From: Microbacterium croceum
GTDB lineage: Bacteria > Actinomycetota > Actinomycetes > Actinomycetales > Microbacteriaceae
Reading direction: 5' to 3'
Assembly (NCBI RefSeq): GCF_023091245.1
Contig: NZ_JAHWXN010000001.1
Span: 1,674,001-1,738,000 of the forward strand
DNA: 64,000 nucleotides
Shown: piece by piece, positions 18,989-28,084 of the stretch
How positions within the stretch are numbered: position 1 is the first letter of the stretch
Layout of the letters: each line of letters opens with the position of its first letter
Position numbers and translations under genes: made by a program
Notes under the pieces: generated by a model
The model's input: only the letters and a program-made list of their open reading frames with translations
The model's database searches: none
Told to the model about the DNA's origin: nothing

Positions 18989-20287
18989 TCAGCGCAGGTC
19001 GTAGACGCGCTTGTACTTGCCTTCGCTGCGCGGTAGGGCCCCCGGTTCTTCCAGGTGCACGTCGACGGTCGTGCCCACGTGCACCTTGATGCGCTGCTGC
19101 AGCACGGCGGCCGCCGCCTCGCACACCTCTCGATCGAGCTGCGGATGCCGTTCGATCCGCACGGTCATCGAGTCCATCCGGCTCTCGCGGCGCAGCTCCA
19201 GCACGAAGTGCGGCGTCAGGGTCTCGATGCCCATCACGAGCTCCTCGATCTGCGTGGGGAAGAGGTTCACGCCGCGAAGGATGATCATGTCGTCGTTGCG
19301 TCCCGTGATCTTCTCGATCCGCCGTGCGGCCGGGAAGGTCGTGCCGGGCAGGAGTCGGGTGAGATCGCGGGTGCGGTAGCGGATGACCGGGAACGCCTCC
19401 TTCGTGAGCGAGGTGAAGACGAGCTCTCCGAGTTCGCCATCCACCACCGGTTCGCCCGATTCCGCGTCGATCGTCTCCGGGAGGAAGTGGTCCTCCCAGA
19501 TGTGCGGGCCGTCCTTGGTGAGCACGCTCTCACTCGCGACACCCGGCCCCATCACCTCGCTGAGCCCGTAGATGTCGACCGCGTCGAGGTTCATGCGTCG
19601 CTCGATCTCGCGGCGCATCTCGTTCGTCCAGGGCTCAGCCCCGAGCACGGCGATGCGCAGCGACGTCGAGCGCGGATCGATACCCGCCTCCTCCATCGCG
19701 TCGGCGATGGTCAGCAGGTAGCTCGGTGTGCACAGGATCGCGTCCGGCTCGAAGTCGTGGATCATCTGCACCTGGCGGGCGGTCTGACCACCCGACATCG
19801 GGATCACGGTCGCGCCGAGCCGTTCGATCCCTGCATGCGCCCCGAGTCCACCCGTGAACAGACCGTAGCCGTAGGCGTTGTGCACGCGCATACCGGGTCG
19901 GATGCCGGCGGCGTGCAGCGAGCGGGCGATGAGATCGGCCCAGCGGTCCAGGTCACCCTGCGTGTAGGCGACCACGGTCGGGCGTCCGGTGGTGCCCGAC
20001 GAGGCATGCACCCGCCGTACCTCCGCCATCGGCACCGCGACCATGCCGAACGGATACGTCTCGCGCAGATCGGCCTTGGTCGTGAACGGCAGTCGGCGGA
20101 TGTCGGCGAGCGTCCGGATGTCGTCGGGCGTGACGCCGTGCTCCGTGAACCGGCGATGGTAGTGCGGCACGTTCTCGTACGCGTGGCGCACGGTCCACTG
20201 CAGGCGCCGCAGCTGGAGCTCTGCGAGCTCGGCGTGCGAGTGCAGCACGGATTCGCCGGCACCGGTCAGCAGTTCGATCGTCGTCAT
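18989..20287 (-). CDS. paaK: Phenylacetate-CoA ligase PaaK
   Basis: This 432-residue adenylate-forming enzyme activates phenylacetate with ATP and CoA, the first committed step of the pathway. The P-loop ASSGTTGRPTVVAYTQGD (about 95-112) and a C-terminal domain ending KYKRVYDLR are typical of PaaK. AAGGAG lies 6 nt before the ATG at 20287. It converges on the helicase gene with 17 bp between them, and is divergent from an aldehyde dehydrogenase gene. A PaaR-like box lies upstream at 20346-20367. Confidence 0.95.
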   Translation of the reverse strand: MTTIELLTGAGESVLHSHAELAELQLRRLQWTVRHAYENVPHYHRRFTEHGVTPDDIRTLADIRRLPFTTKADLRETYPFGMVAVPMAEVRRVHASSGTTGRPTVVAYTQGDLDRWADLIARSLHAAGIRPGMRVHNAYGYGLFTGGLGAHAGIERLGATVIPMSGGQTARQVQMIHDFEPDAILCTPSYLLTIADAMEEAGIDPRSTSLRIAVLGAEPWTNEMRREIERRMNLDAVDIYGLSEVMGPGVASESVLTKDGPHIWEDHFLPETIDAESGEPVVDGELGELVFTSLTKEAFPVIRYRTRDLTRLLPGTTFPAARRIEKITGRNDDMIILRGVNLFPTQIEELVMGIETLTPHFVLELRRESRMDSMTVRIERHPQLDREVCEAAAAVLQQRIKVHVGTTVDVHLEEPGALPRSEGKYKRVYDLR

Positions 20288-20345
20288 CGTGACTCCTTCA
20301 TCACTTTCCCCGGTCCGCAGCGGTGCGGACGCAGGACGGTTCATC

Positions 20346-20367
20346 GTCATCTCATCAATCGGTCAGG
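20346..20367 (-). promoter_or_regulatory. PaaR-like operator before paaK
   Basis: On the minus strand CCTGACCGATTGATGAG matches the paaA box CTGACCG, T, G, TGAG at most positions. It is 59-80 nt upstream of the paaK start. This is the weakest of the four PaaR-like sites. Confidence 0.4.
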
Positions 20368-20387
20368 GGGTTCGGTCCGCGGTGTGC

Positions 20388-20449
20388 GTACAGGCCTGTG
20401 CCCCATGCGCACGATGCCCGCGTTTCGGCACTCGTGGCCTGTACAGGCC
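20388..20449. promoter_or_regulatory. Paired GTACAGGCC palindromic sites between paaK and aldehyde dehydrogenase
   Basis: ACAGGCCTGT (20390-20399) and the perfect 14-bp palindrome GGCCTGTACAGGCC (20436-20449) both contain GTACAGGCC, 53 bp apart, close to five helical turns. The region separates divergent paaK and aldehyde dehydrogenase genes. It is a likely regulator-binding pair, possibly for one of the AraC-type proteins. Confidence 0.5.
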
Positions 20450-20512
20450 GCGGCGAGCGTTTCTAGGCTCGGGGCAACCGGACAGAGCAGTCCGCGGAAT
20501 GAGGAGGATGCT

Positions 20513-21922
20513 GTGACCACGACGACGACGATCCTGGAAGCCGTCAGCGTGCCCGAGAGCGTGGGCCGCGCGATCCCGGATGCCGCCACGAGAGAGACCA
20601 TCGGCTATGCGCCGGTCTACACGGTCGCCGACCTGAACGATGCGGTCGCGGCCGCACGCGCGGCGCAGCCGGCCTGGGCCGCGATCGGCCACGCGGAGCG
20701 CAGCCGCATCCTGCACGCGATCGCGGATGACCTCGAGGCGCACAGCGAGGAACTCGCGGTGCTGCTGTCGCGGGAGCAGGGCAAGCCGCTGAACGGACCC
20801 AACGCCCGTTTCGAGGTGGGTGCCTGTGCACTCTGGACCCGTACGGCCGCCGACACCGCGATCGAGCCGGAGGTCGTGTTCGAGGCGGGGGAGTCCCGCG
20901 CCGAGGTGCACTACGACCCTCTGGGTGTGGTCGGCGCGATCGGCCCGTGGAACTGGCCCATGATGATCACGGTCTGGCAGATCGCCCCCTCGCTGCGGAT
21001 GGGCAACACCGTGGTGGTGAAGCCCAGCGAGTACACGCCGCTGTCGGTGCTCGCGCTCGCCGAGATCTACAACCGGCACCTGCCGGCCGGCGTGCTCACG
21101 GTCATCTCCGGAGACCGCGAGGTCGGCGCGGCCATCGCGGCGCACCCCGATCTCGACAAGATCATGTTCACCGGGTCGACGGCCACCGGTCGTCGCATCG
21201 TCGAGGCCTCCGCGGGAAGTCTCGCGCGGCTCACGCTCGAGCTCGGCGGCAACGACGCGGGGATCATCCTGCCGGGCACCGACATCGAGGCGATCGCCGA
21301 GAATCTGTTCTGGGGCATCTTCATCAACACCGGGCAGACCTGCGCCGCACTCAAGCGCCTCTACGTGCACGACTCGCAGTACGAGCAGGTCGTCGACACG
21401 CTCGCCCAGCTGGCGCGCACCATGCCACTGGGCAACGGTCTCGACGAGGCCAACGTGCTGGGGCCGCTGCAGAACGAGAAGCAGTTCGACATCGTCGCCG
21501 CACTCGTCGACGATGCCAGGGCGAACGGCGCGCGCATCGTCGCCGGCGGCGCCGCGGCCCCCGAGCACGGTCCGCTCTTCTACCAGACCACGGTCGTCGC
21601 GGACATCGCCGACGGCGCGCGCCTGGTCGACGAGGAGCAGTTCGGACCGGTCATCCCGGTCATCCGCTACTCGGACGTCGACGACGCCGTGCGCCGGGCC
21701 AACGCCTCTGCACAGGGGCTCGGCGGATCGGTCTGGTCGCAGGACGTCGATGCCGCGACCGAGGTCGCCCGACGTGTGCAAGCGGGCACGGTGTGGATCA
21801 ACCAGCACGGTGCGATCAACCCGCACGTGCCCTTCGGCGGCATCAAGGCGTCGGGTTACGGGCAGGAGTTCGGAGTCGCCGGGCTGAAGGCCGTCTCGGC
21901 GCCGAAGGTCATCCAGCGCTGA
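20513..21922 (+). CDS. NAD(P)-dependent aldehyde dehydrogenase, likely phenylacetaldehyde-type (paralogue 1)
   Basis: This 469-residue enzyme has the full ALDH signature: PWNWP, nucleotide-loop FTGSTATGR (about 219-227), catalytic Glu243 in LELGG and catalytic Cys277 in GQTCAALKR. It oxidises an aldehyde to an acid. Its place between paaK and the ring-cleavage operon suggests phenylacetaldehyde to phenylacetate. GAGGAGG lies 5 nt before the GTG at 20513. It is closely similar to the enzyme encoded at 45001-46440. A terminator follows at 21938. Confidence 0.88.
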   Translation: MTTTTTILEAVSVPESVGRAIPDAATRETIGYAPVYTVADLNDAVAAARAAQPAWAAIGHAERSRILHAIADDLEAHSEELAVLLSREQGKPLNGPNARFEVGACALWTRTAADTAIEPEVVFEAGESRAEVHYDPLGVVGAIGPWNWPMMITVWQIAPSLRMGNTVVVKPSEYTPLSVLALAEIYNRHLPAGVLTVISGDREVGAAIAAHPDLDKIMFTGSTATGRRIVEASAGSLARLTLELGGNDAGIILPGTDIEAIAENLFWGIFINTGQTCAALKRLYVHDSQYEQVVDTLAQLARTMPLGNGLDEANVLGPLQNEKQFDIVAALVDDARANGARIVAGGAAAPEHGPLFYQTTVVADIADGARLVDEEQFGPVIPVIRYSDVDDAVRRANASAQGLGGSVWSQDVDAATEVARRVQAGTVWINQHGAINPHVPFGGIKASGYGQEFGVAGLKAVSAPKVIQR

Positions 21923-21937
21923 GAGGCGCAGGCGCGT

Positions 21938-21967
21938 GAGGGCGGAGGGATCGCTCCCTCCGCCCTC
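21938..21967. terminator. Hairpin between convergent aldehyde dehydrogenase and paaI
   Basis: A perfect 13-bp stem (GAGGGCGGAGGGA with TCCCTCCGCCCTC) with the loop TCGC lies between two convergent genes. It probably stops transcription from both sides. Confidence 0.75.
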
Positions 21968-21995
21968 TCGCTGCACCCGCGCGATCCACACCGGG

Positions 21996-22394
21996 TCACT
22001 CCGCGGGGCGACGGTCGGTCGTCAGCGAGCGGCCGCGTACCTCGGCGACCACGTCGCCCGTGTCATCCGTGACCGTGATGTCGTAGACCCCGGCACGGCC
22101 GGTGACGGTGCGGCGACGCGCGTGTGCGGTCAGACGCTGCCCCGCGGTCGTCGATTTCACGAACACGATGTCGGCGCCGGCGGCGACCGTGACCCGCTCG
22201 TCTTCGTTGCAGGCGATCGCGAAGGCCGTGTCGGCGAGCGTGAACACGAAGCCGCCGTGCGTGATGGCGTGGCCGTTGAGCATGTCTTCGCGCACGAGCA
22301 TCGAGACGACGGCCTCGCCCGGCTCGTCCTTCTCGACGGTCATGCCCAGCAGTGCCGACGCGCGGTCCCGCTGCATCATCGGACGCAGGGTCAC
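21996..22394 (-). CDS. paaI: Phenylacetic acid degradation thioesterase PaaI
   Basis: This 132-residue hotdog-fold thioesterase carries the family motif HGGFVFTLADTAFA, which includes the catalytic Asp region. PaaI hydrolyses stalled ring-hydroxylated phenylacetyl-CoA and frees CoA. The GTG at 22394 overlaps the paaZ stop as GTGA. It is the last gene of the ring-cleavage operon. Confidence 0.93.
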   Translation of the reverse strand: MTLRPMMQRDRASALLGMTVEKDEPGEAVVSMLVREDMLNGHAITHGGFVFTLADTAFAIACNEDERVTVAAGADIVFVKSTTAGQRLTAHARRRTVTGRAGVYDITVTDDTGDVVAEVRGRSLTTDRRPAE

Positions 22395-24484
22395 GCTGCC
22401 GCTCCGGTCGAGGGCTGGGCGCCAGCGGGGGCGAGCTCCTTGGCGACCAGGGTGAGCACGTCGTACTCGGCCACCACCTCATCGCGTTCGTTGCGGATCA
22501 CGGCGTCCCAGCGCACCTCGCCGTATTCGTCGGTCTCCCGCGGCGTGATCTGCTTCGCGGTCAGCGCCACCCGGATGCGGTCGCCCGGCGAGACCGGCGT
22601 GATGAAGCGCAGGTTCTCGAGCCCGGAGTTGGCGAGCACGGGGCCGGGAGCCGGATCGACGAAGAGTCCTGCCGCCCACGACACCAGCAGGTAGCCGTGC
22701 GCGACCCGACCGGGGAAGAACGGATTCGCGGCCGCCGCGGCCTCGTCCATATGGGCGTAGAACGTGTCGCCGGTGAAGTGCGCGAAGGTCTCGATGTCGG
22801 CGAGGGTGACCTCGCGCTCGGCGGAGTCGACGCGGTCGCCGATCCGCAGCTCGGCGAGCGACTTGCGGAACGGATGGGTGCCGGTCGCGTCGGCATCGGC
22901 GCCGGCGTGCCACACCCCGGTGATCGCGGTCAGCATGCGCGGGGAGCCCTGCACCGCAGTGCGCTGCATGTAGTGCAGCACAGCCCGGATTCCGCCCAGC
23001 TCCTCGCCGCCGCCCGCGCGGCCGGGGCCGCCGTGCACCAGGTGCGGCACGGGGGCCCCATGCCCGGTGGAACTGCGGGCGTCGTCGCGGTCGAGGAACA
23101 GTACGCGGCCGTTGAACGCGCCGATGCGCGAAATCAGCTCCGCGGCGGTCTGCGGATCGTGCGTCGCGACACTGGTCACGAGCGACCCTCCGCCGCGTCC
23201 GACCAGCTCAGCGGCCTCGGCGAGCGAGGAGTAGGTGAGCACGCTCGTGACCGGACCGAACGCCTCCACCTCGTGGGCGGCATCGGGGGCCGGGCCGTCG
23301 AAGCCGATCACGAGGGGGGAGAGGAAGGCGCCGTCCTCGGCCGCACCCACGGTGCCGTCGGCGCGCGTCACATCGGGGCGATCGGTCGAACCGATCAGCA
23401 GGGTGCCACCGGCATCCTGCAGCACGCCGACCTGGTGCAGCACCTCATCGCGCTGTGCGACCGATACCAGGGGGCCGAGGGTGACGCCCTCCGCGCGGGG
23501 ATCGCCGATCACGACGCGCGCGTCCATGCTCGCCTGCAGCGCTGCGACCAGGTCGTCGCGGGATCCCACCGGCACGATCGCCCGGCGGATCGCGGTGCAC
23601 TTCTGTCCGGCCTTGGTCGTGAGCTCGACCATCAGCTGACGCACGTAGGCGTCGAACTCGGGGGTGCCGGCGGTGGCATCCGGCGCGAGCACCGAGGCGT
23701 TGATCGAGTCCGTCTCGCTCGTGAACCGCACCGCCGGGTCGACCTGGCCACGCAGGCGCGCGGCGGTGGTCGCGCTGCCGGTGAAGCCGACCGTGTCGCC
23801 GAGCGTGAGCCGGCCGAGCAGATCGTGCACGCCGCCACTGATCAGCTGCAGCGAGCCGGCAGGCAGCAGTCCGGAGTCGACCAGGATGCGTACCCAGGCC
23901 TCGGCCACGTACGCGGTGGGCGTCGCGGGCTTCACGATCGACGGCACTCCGGCGAGGAAGGCCGGGGCGAACTTCTCCAGCGCCCCCCACATCGGGAAGT
24001 TGAACGCGTTGATCTGCAGCGCGACACCGGGCAGACGCGTGTAGATGTGGCGACCGAGGAACGAGCCGTCCTTCGACAGCGGCTCGATCGCGCCGTCGAG
24101 GTAGACCTGGGAGTTCGGCATCTCCCGGCGCCCCTTGGAGGAGTACGTGAACAGCACGCCGATACCGCCGTCGATGTCGTTGAGCGAGTCGCGCCTGGTC
24201 GATCCGGAGCGCGTCGACAGCTCGTACAGCTCCTCCTTGTGCGCCGTCAGCTCGATCGCGAACTGCTTGAGCAGCACGGCCCGCTGGTGGAAGGTCAGGG
24301 CGCCGAGGCTCTGCTGTCCGACCGTGCGCGCGTGGCGCAGTACCGCCTCGACGTCGAGACCGCGGGTGCTGATGGCGGCCACGGCCTCGCCGGTGGACGC
24401 ATCGCGCACGACGGTGGCGTCGGGGTCGGTCTCGGGCGCCCACCAGGCGTCGCCGACATAGCTGGGCAGGATCGCAGTGGTCAT
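22391..24484 (-). CDS. paaZ: Oxepin-CoA hydrolase / semialdehyde dehydrogenase PaaZ
   Basis: This 697-residue fusion joins an N-terminal aldehyde dehydrogenase domain (Glu257 in SETDS, catalytic Cys296 in GQKCTAIRR) to a C-terminal MaoC-like hydratase domain (HFTGDTFYAHMD, about 569-580). The MaoC part opens the oxepin ring and the dehydrogenase oxidises the aldehyde formed, preventing a dead-end cyclisation. Length and domain order are those of full-length PaaZ. Its ATG overlaps the paaH stop by four bases. Confidence 0.96.
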   Translation of the reverse strand: MTTAILPSYVGDAWWAPETDPDATVVRDASTGEAVAAISTRGLDVEAVLRHARTVGQQSLGALTFHQRAVLLKQFAIELTAHKEELYELSTRSGSTRRDSLNDIDGGIGVLFTYSSKGRREMPNSQVYLDGAIEPLSKDGSFLGRHIYTRLPGVALQINAFNFPMWGALEKFAPAFLAGVPSIVKPATPTAYVAEAWVRILVDSGLLPAGSLQLISGGVHDLLGRLTLGDTVGFTGSATTAARLRGQVDPAVRFTSETDSINASVLAPDATAGTPEFDAYVRQLMVELTTKAGQKCTAIRRAIVPVGSRDDLVAALQASMDARVVIGDPRAEGVTLGPLVSVAQRDEVLHQVGVLQDAGGTLLIGSTDRPDVTRADGTVGAAEDGAFLSPLVIGFDGPAPDAAHEVEAFGPVTSVLTYSSLAEAAELVGRGGGSLVTSVATHDPQTAAELISRIGAFNGRVLFLDRDDARSSTGHGAPVPHLVHGGPGRAGGGEELGGIRAVLHYMQRTAVQGSPRMLTAITGVWHAGADADATGTHPFRKSLAELRIGDRVDSAEREVTLADIETFAHFTGDTFYAHMDEAAAAANPFFPGRVAHGYLLVSWAAGLFVDPAPGPVLANSGLENLRFITPVSPGDRIRVALTAKQITPRETDEYGEVRWDAVIRNERDEVVAEYDVLTLVAKELAPAGAQPSTGAAA

Positions 24485-25338
24485 CTCTCGTCACTCCAGT
24501 CGTAGAATCCTCGGCCGCTCTTGCGGCCCAGCTGTCCGTCGTCCACCATCCGGCGCAGCAGCGCGGGCGGAGCGAAGCGCTCGCCGAACGCGCGCTCCAG
24601 CTCCTCCGCGATGCCGAGCCGTACGTCGAGCCCGACGATGTCGGTGGTGCGCAATGGTCCGGTCGGATGCCGGTACCCGAGCTCCATGGCGGCGTCGATA
24701 TCGGCGGCCGACGCAACGCCTTCCTCGAGCATGCGGATGGCCTCGAGCGCGAGCATCACGCCGAGACGGCTGGACGCGAATCCGGGGGAATCGCGCACGA
24801 TCACCGCGGTCTTGCCGAGCTCCGCCACCCAGCCACGCAGCGTGTCGACGAGCGATGTCAGCGTCTGCGTGCCGATCACGACCTCGATCAGCGCGGAGGA
24901 TGGCACCGGGTTGAAGAAGTGCATGCCGAGGAAGCGCTCGGGGAAGGAGAGCCCGCCGGCGAGATCGGTGATCGAGATCGACGAGGTGTTCGTGGCGAGC
25001 ACCGCGTCACCCGCGACGACCGCCTCGATGCGCGACAGCGCCTCGGCTTTCAGCGCGCGATCCTCGGGAACGGCTTCGATGACCAGACCCGCCTGAGCGA
25101 AGTCGTCCACCGCTGTGCCGACCGTGAGCGCGGAGGTGAGATCGTCGAGAGACAGCGCGTCTCCGCTGCGCGCGACCGACCGCTCCAGGCTCTCGTGCAC
25201 CCGGGTGCGTGCTGCATCCGCCGCATCCTGATCGCGCTCCACGACGTGCACGCGGGCGCCGGCGAGCAGGAACGCATGCGCGATCCCTGCGCCCATGCGG
25301 CCTCCGCCCAGTACCCCGATGTTCTGTGGAAGGCTCAT
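24481..25338 (-). CDS. paaH: 3-hydroxyacyl-CoA dehydrogenase PaaH
   Basis: This 285-residue protein has an N-terminal NAD-binding fold (GVLGGGRMGAGIAHAF) and the catalytic His/Asn motif HFFNPVPSS. It oxidises 3-hydroxyadipyl-CoA in the beta-oxidation-like end of the pathway. The ATG at 25338 overlaps the paaF stop by four bases, and its own stop overlaps the paaZ start. Confidence 0.93.
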   Translation of the reverse strand: MSLPQNIGVLGGGRMGAGIAHAFLLAGARVHVVERDQDAADAARTRVHESLERSVARSGDALSLDDLTSALTVGTAVDDFAQAGLVIEAVPEDRALKAEALSRIEAVVAGDAVLATNTSSISITDLAGGLSFPERFLGMHFFNPVPSSALIEVVIGTQTLTSLVDTLRGWVAELGKTAVIVRDSPGFASSRLGVMLALEAIRMLEEGVASAADIDAAMELGYRHPTGPLRTTDIVGLDVRLGIAEELERAFGERFAPPALLRRMVDDGQLGRKSGRGFYDWSDER

Positions 25339-26096
25339 CGGCTCCTTTTCCTCTCCAGGAACGCGGTCATCCGCTCGTGTTTGTCCGCACTGTCGAACAG
25401 CTCCGCCTGCACCTCTCCCACGATCCCGAGATGCTCGTCGGGCGGGGTGAGAAGCAGGCGCTTGGTGAGCGCGGTGGCGCGGGCGCTGTTCGCCGCGATG
25501 CGGTCGGCCAGGGCGTGCGCGGCGTCGAGCAGGGCGTCGGGGGCGTGCACGGAGGACAGCAGTCCCCAGTCCCGCGCCTCCGCGGCGTCGATCACCCGAC
25601 CGGTCAGCAGCAGCTCGCTCGCGCGGGCGTGGCCCACGATCTCGGGCAGCCGCCAGGTCGCCCCCGCAGCAGCGATGATGCCCAACCCGGTCTCGGGGTT
25701 GCCGAGACGTACCCGGTCGGTGCCGATGCGGATGTCGGCCGCGTAGGCAAGCTCCGCGCCACCGCCCAGGGCGTAGCCGTCGACCGCGGCGATCACCGGC
25801 ATCGGCAGACGGCGGATGCGGTCGAACACGGTCGCATTGATGCTCCTGCGCGCATCGGCCGATGTGCGGTCGCGCAGCTGCGCGATGTCGGCGCCGGAGG
25901 CGAAGACACCTCCGGCGCCGGTGAGGATCAGGATGCGCGGGGAGCGTTGGAGCGTCTCGCACAGCGCATGCAGTTCATCGACCATCGCCTGGTCGATCGC
26001 GTTGCGGACCTCGGGGCGATCGAGCGTCGCGACCACGCGATCGTTCCCCTCCTCGATGCGCACGGCCCGCTTCTCGGGTCCGGCGGTGTCAGGCAT
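25335..26096 (-). CDS. paaF: Enoyl-CoA hydratase PaaF
   Basis: This 253-residue crotonase-fold protein has GGVFASGADIAQL for the oxyanion hole and a segment on GNPETGLGIIAAAG in the active site, with the Glu typical of hydratases. It should hydrate 2,3-dehydroadipyl-CoA. It overlaps the thiolase gene by 8 bp and paaH by 4 bp. Its Glu-containing motif contrasts with the DSGG of the crotonase encoded in the epoxidase operon, which supports assigning this one as PaaF. Confidence 0.85.
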   Translation of the reverse strand: MPDTAGPEKRAVRIEEGNDRVVATLDRPEVRNAIDQAMVDELHALCETLQRSPRILILTGAGGVFASGADIAQLRDRTSADARRSINATVFDRIRRLPMPVIAAVDGYALGGGAELAYAADIRIGTDRVRLGNPETGLGIIAAAGATWRLPEIVGHARASELLLTGRVIDAAEARDWGLLSSVHAPDALLDAAHALADRIAANSARATALTKRLLLTPPDEHLGIVGEVQAELFDSADKHERMTAFLERKRSR

Positions 26097-27279
26097 CGAG
26101 GCGCTCCACGATCATGGCCGAGCCCTGGCCGACGCCGACGCACATGGTCGCGAGACCGTAGCGGGCGTTCTCGCGAGCCAGGCGTCCGAGCAGCGTCACG
26201 ATCAGGCGCGACCCGCTCGATCCGAGCGGATGCCCGAGCGCGATCGCCCCGCCGTCGGCGTTCACGATCTCAGGGTTCAGCCCCAGGCGTCGGATGCTGG
26301 CGAGCGACTGCGAGGCGAACGCCTCATTCAACTCGACGGCGCCGATGTCGCCGATCGTGAGCCCGCTCTTGGCGAGAGCCTTCTCAGACGCGGGTACCGG
26401 ACCGAGTCCCATGATCTCGGGGGCGAGCGCGGCCGTCGCGGCCGACACGACTCGGGCCAGGGGGCGCAGCCCGTAGCGCTCGACGGCCGCAGCGCTGGCG
26501 ACGATCACCGCCGAGGCGCCGTCGTTGAGGGAGCTGGAGTTGCCGGCGGTCACCACCTGACCACCGGCGACCACGGGGCGCAGACCGGCGAGCGCCTCGA
26601 GCGAGGTCTCGCGCCGGGGTCCCTCGTCGGTGTCGACCTGACCGCGCGGGGTGTCGACCGCCACGATCTCGTTGCGGAAGCGCCCCGCGTCGATCGCCGC
26701 GAGCGCCCGATGGTGACTGCGCAGGGCGAAGGCGTCGGCATCCGCACGGGTGATCCCGTCGAGGCGGGCGACCTCTTCCGCGGTCTCCGGCATCGAGAAG
26801 GTGGCCTTGTCGCGGGCCGCCAGGCGCGGGTTCACGAAGCGCCATCCGATCGACGTGTCGAACGCGGCGCCGGGCTTTGCCCACGCCCGTTCCGGTTTCG
26901 CCTGCACCCAGGGTGCCCTGGTCATCGATTCGACGCCGCCGGCCACGAGCACGTCGCCGTCGCCCGCGCGCACGGCTGTGGCGGCGAGGGCGATCGCCGT
27001 CATCCCGGAGGCGCACAGGCGGTTGACGGTGAGCCCCGGCACGGTGTCGGGGAGGCCGGCGAGCAGCACGGCCATGCGGGCAACGTTACGGTTGTCCTCG
27101 CCGGCCTGGTTGGCCGCGCCGAGGATCACCTCATCCACGGCCTCGCCGGGGATGCCCGCTCGGGAGACGGCATCGGCCACCACGAGGGCGGCGAGATCAT
27201 CGGGCCGGACTCCGGCCAGAGCGCCGCCGTAGCGCCCCACCGGGGTGCGCGTTCCGGCGACGAGGTAAGCCTCGGACAT
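26089..27279 (-). CDS. paaJ: Beta-ketoadipyl-CoA / dehydrosuberyl-CoA thiolase PaaJ
   Basis: This 396-residue thiolase has the acyl-enzyme Cys in NRLCASGMTAIA, the His in GHPLGSSGSR and the second Cys in CVGVGQGSAM. It cleaves 3-oxoadipyl-CoA to succinyl-CoA and acetyl-CoA and also acts on the C8 intermediate. It opens the paaJFHZI operon. The ATG at 27279 has GAGAGG 6 nt upstream; two upstream ATGs are less well placed. A PaaR-like box lies at 27316-27337. Confidence 0.93.
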   Translation of the reverse strand: MSEAYLVAGTRTPVGRYGGALAGVRPDDLAALVVADAVSRAGIPGEAVDEVILGAANQAGEDNRNVARMAVLLAGLPDTVPGLTVNRLCASGMTAIALAATAVRAGDGDVLVAGGVESMTRAPWVQAKPERAWAKPGAAFDTSIGWRFVNPRLAARDKATFSMPETAEEVARLDGITRADADAFALRSHHRALAAIDAGRFRNEIVAVDTPRGQVDTDEGPRRETSLEALAGLRPVVAGGQVVTAGNSSSLNDGASAVIVASAAAVERYGLRPLARVVSAATAALAPEIMGLGPVPASEKALAKSGLTIGDIGAVELNEAFASQSLASIRRLGLNPEIVNADGGAIALGHPLGSSGSRLIVTLLGRLARENARYGLATMCVGVGQGSAMIVERLDA

Positions 27280-27315
27280 CGTCATCCTCTCGTCCGCCCA
27301 CATCGGCGGGTCTTT

Positions 27316-27337
27316 GCAGACCGATCGTTCAGGAATG
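27316..27337. promoter_or_regulatory. PaaR-like operator between paaJ and paaR
   Basis: GCAGACCG AT CG TT CAGGAATG shares GACCG, TCGTT, AG and AAT with the paaA box at the same spacing. It lies in the divergent region, 37 nt from paaJ and 64 nt from paaR, so it could control both. Confidence 0.6.
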
Positions 27338-27401
27338 ATCGCAGATCGCGCCGCGCTTGGCAACCCGGCCCCGCGAGGGCAGCCGGTGCCAGACTGGGGG
27401 C

Positions 27402-28013
27402 ATGGCTGCACACGACGACTCGCCCGCGCCCGCACGACGCGGACGACCGGGGTACGACCGCGAGCAGGTGCTGAGGGTCGCCGTCACGGTGTTCAACGAG
27501 CAGGGGTACGACGCGACATCGATCTCGGATCTCGCCGCGAAGCTCGGGCTGACGAAGTCCGCGCTCTACCACCACTTCGAGTCCAAGTCGGCGATTCTCG
27601 CCCTCGCTCTCGACGACGCCCTGGATGCCCTCGAGGCTGTGGTCGACGAGGCCGAGGCCGCGCACACCGAGGCGTCGGAGCGGCTGCGGTCGATCGTGCG
27701 TGGAGCGGTGCGGGTGCTCACCGCCAAGCTCCCCTCGGTGACGCTGCTGCTGCGGGTGCGCGGCAACAGCGAGGTGGAGCTGGCCGCACTGGACCGCCGC
27801 CGGGTCTTCGATCAGCGCGTGACAGCGATCGTGCGTGAGGCGCAGCGCGAGGGGCTGATCCGCGACGACATCTCGGCGGCGGTCGCCACCCGCCTGCTGT
27901 TCGGGATGATCAACTCCGTGGTCGAGTGGTACCGCCCCGGTGGTGCCGTGGATCCCGCAGAGCTCGGCGAGGACGTCCTGCGCGTCACGCTCGACGGGCT
28001 GCAGTCGCGCTGA
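27402..28013 (+). CDS. paaR: TetR-family repressor, likely PaaR
   Basis: This 203-residue protein has an N-terminal TetR helix-turn-helix (ATSISDLAAKLGLTKSALYH, about residues 40-59) and a helical ligand-binding domain. Divergent placement from paaJ, with a shared operator, indicates the local repressor. In C. glutamicum PaaR is released by phenylacetyl-CoA; the same ligand is inferred here. CAGACT ends 6 nt before the ATG, which suggests a leaderless mRNA. Confidence 0.85.
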   Translation: MAAHDDSPAPARRGRPGYDREQVLRVAVTVFNEQGYDATSISDLAAKLGLTKSALYHHFESKSAILALALDDALDALEAVVDEAEAAHTEASERLRSIVRGAVRVLTAKLPSVTLLLRVRGNSEVELAALDRRRVFDQRVTAIVREAQREGLIRDDISAAVATRLLFGMINSVVEWYRPGGAVDPAELGEDVLRVTLDGLQSR

Positions 28014-28084
28014 CCGACGCGGGGGTCCTGGCCGGCGGAATCGGAGCGTATGCTGTCCGTCACGCGATGAGGCGAGGAGGATGC

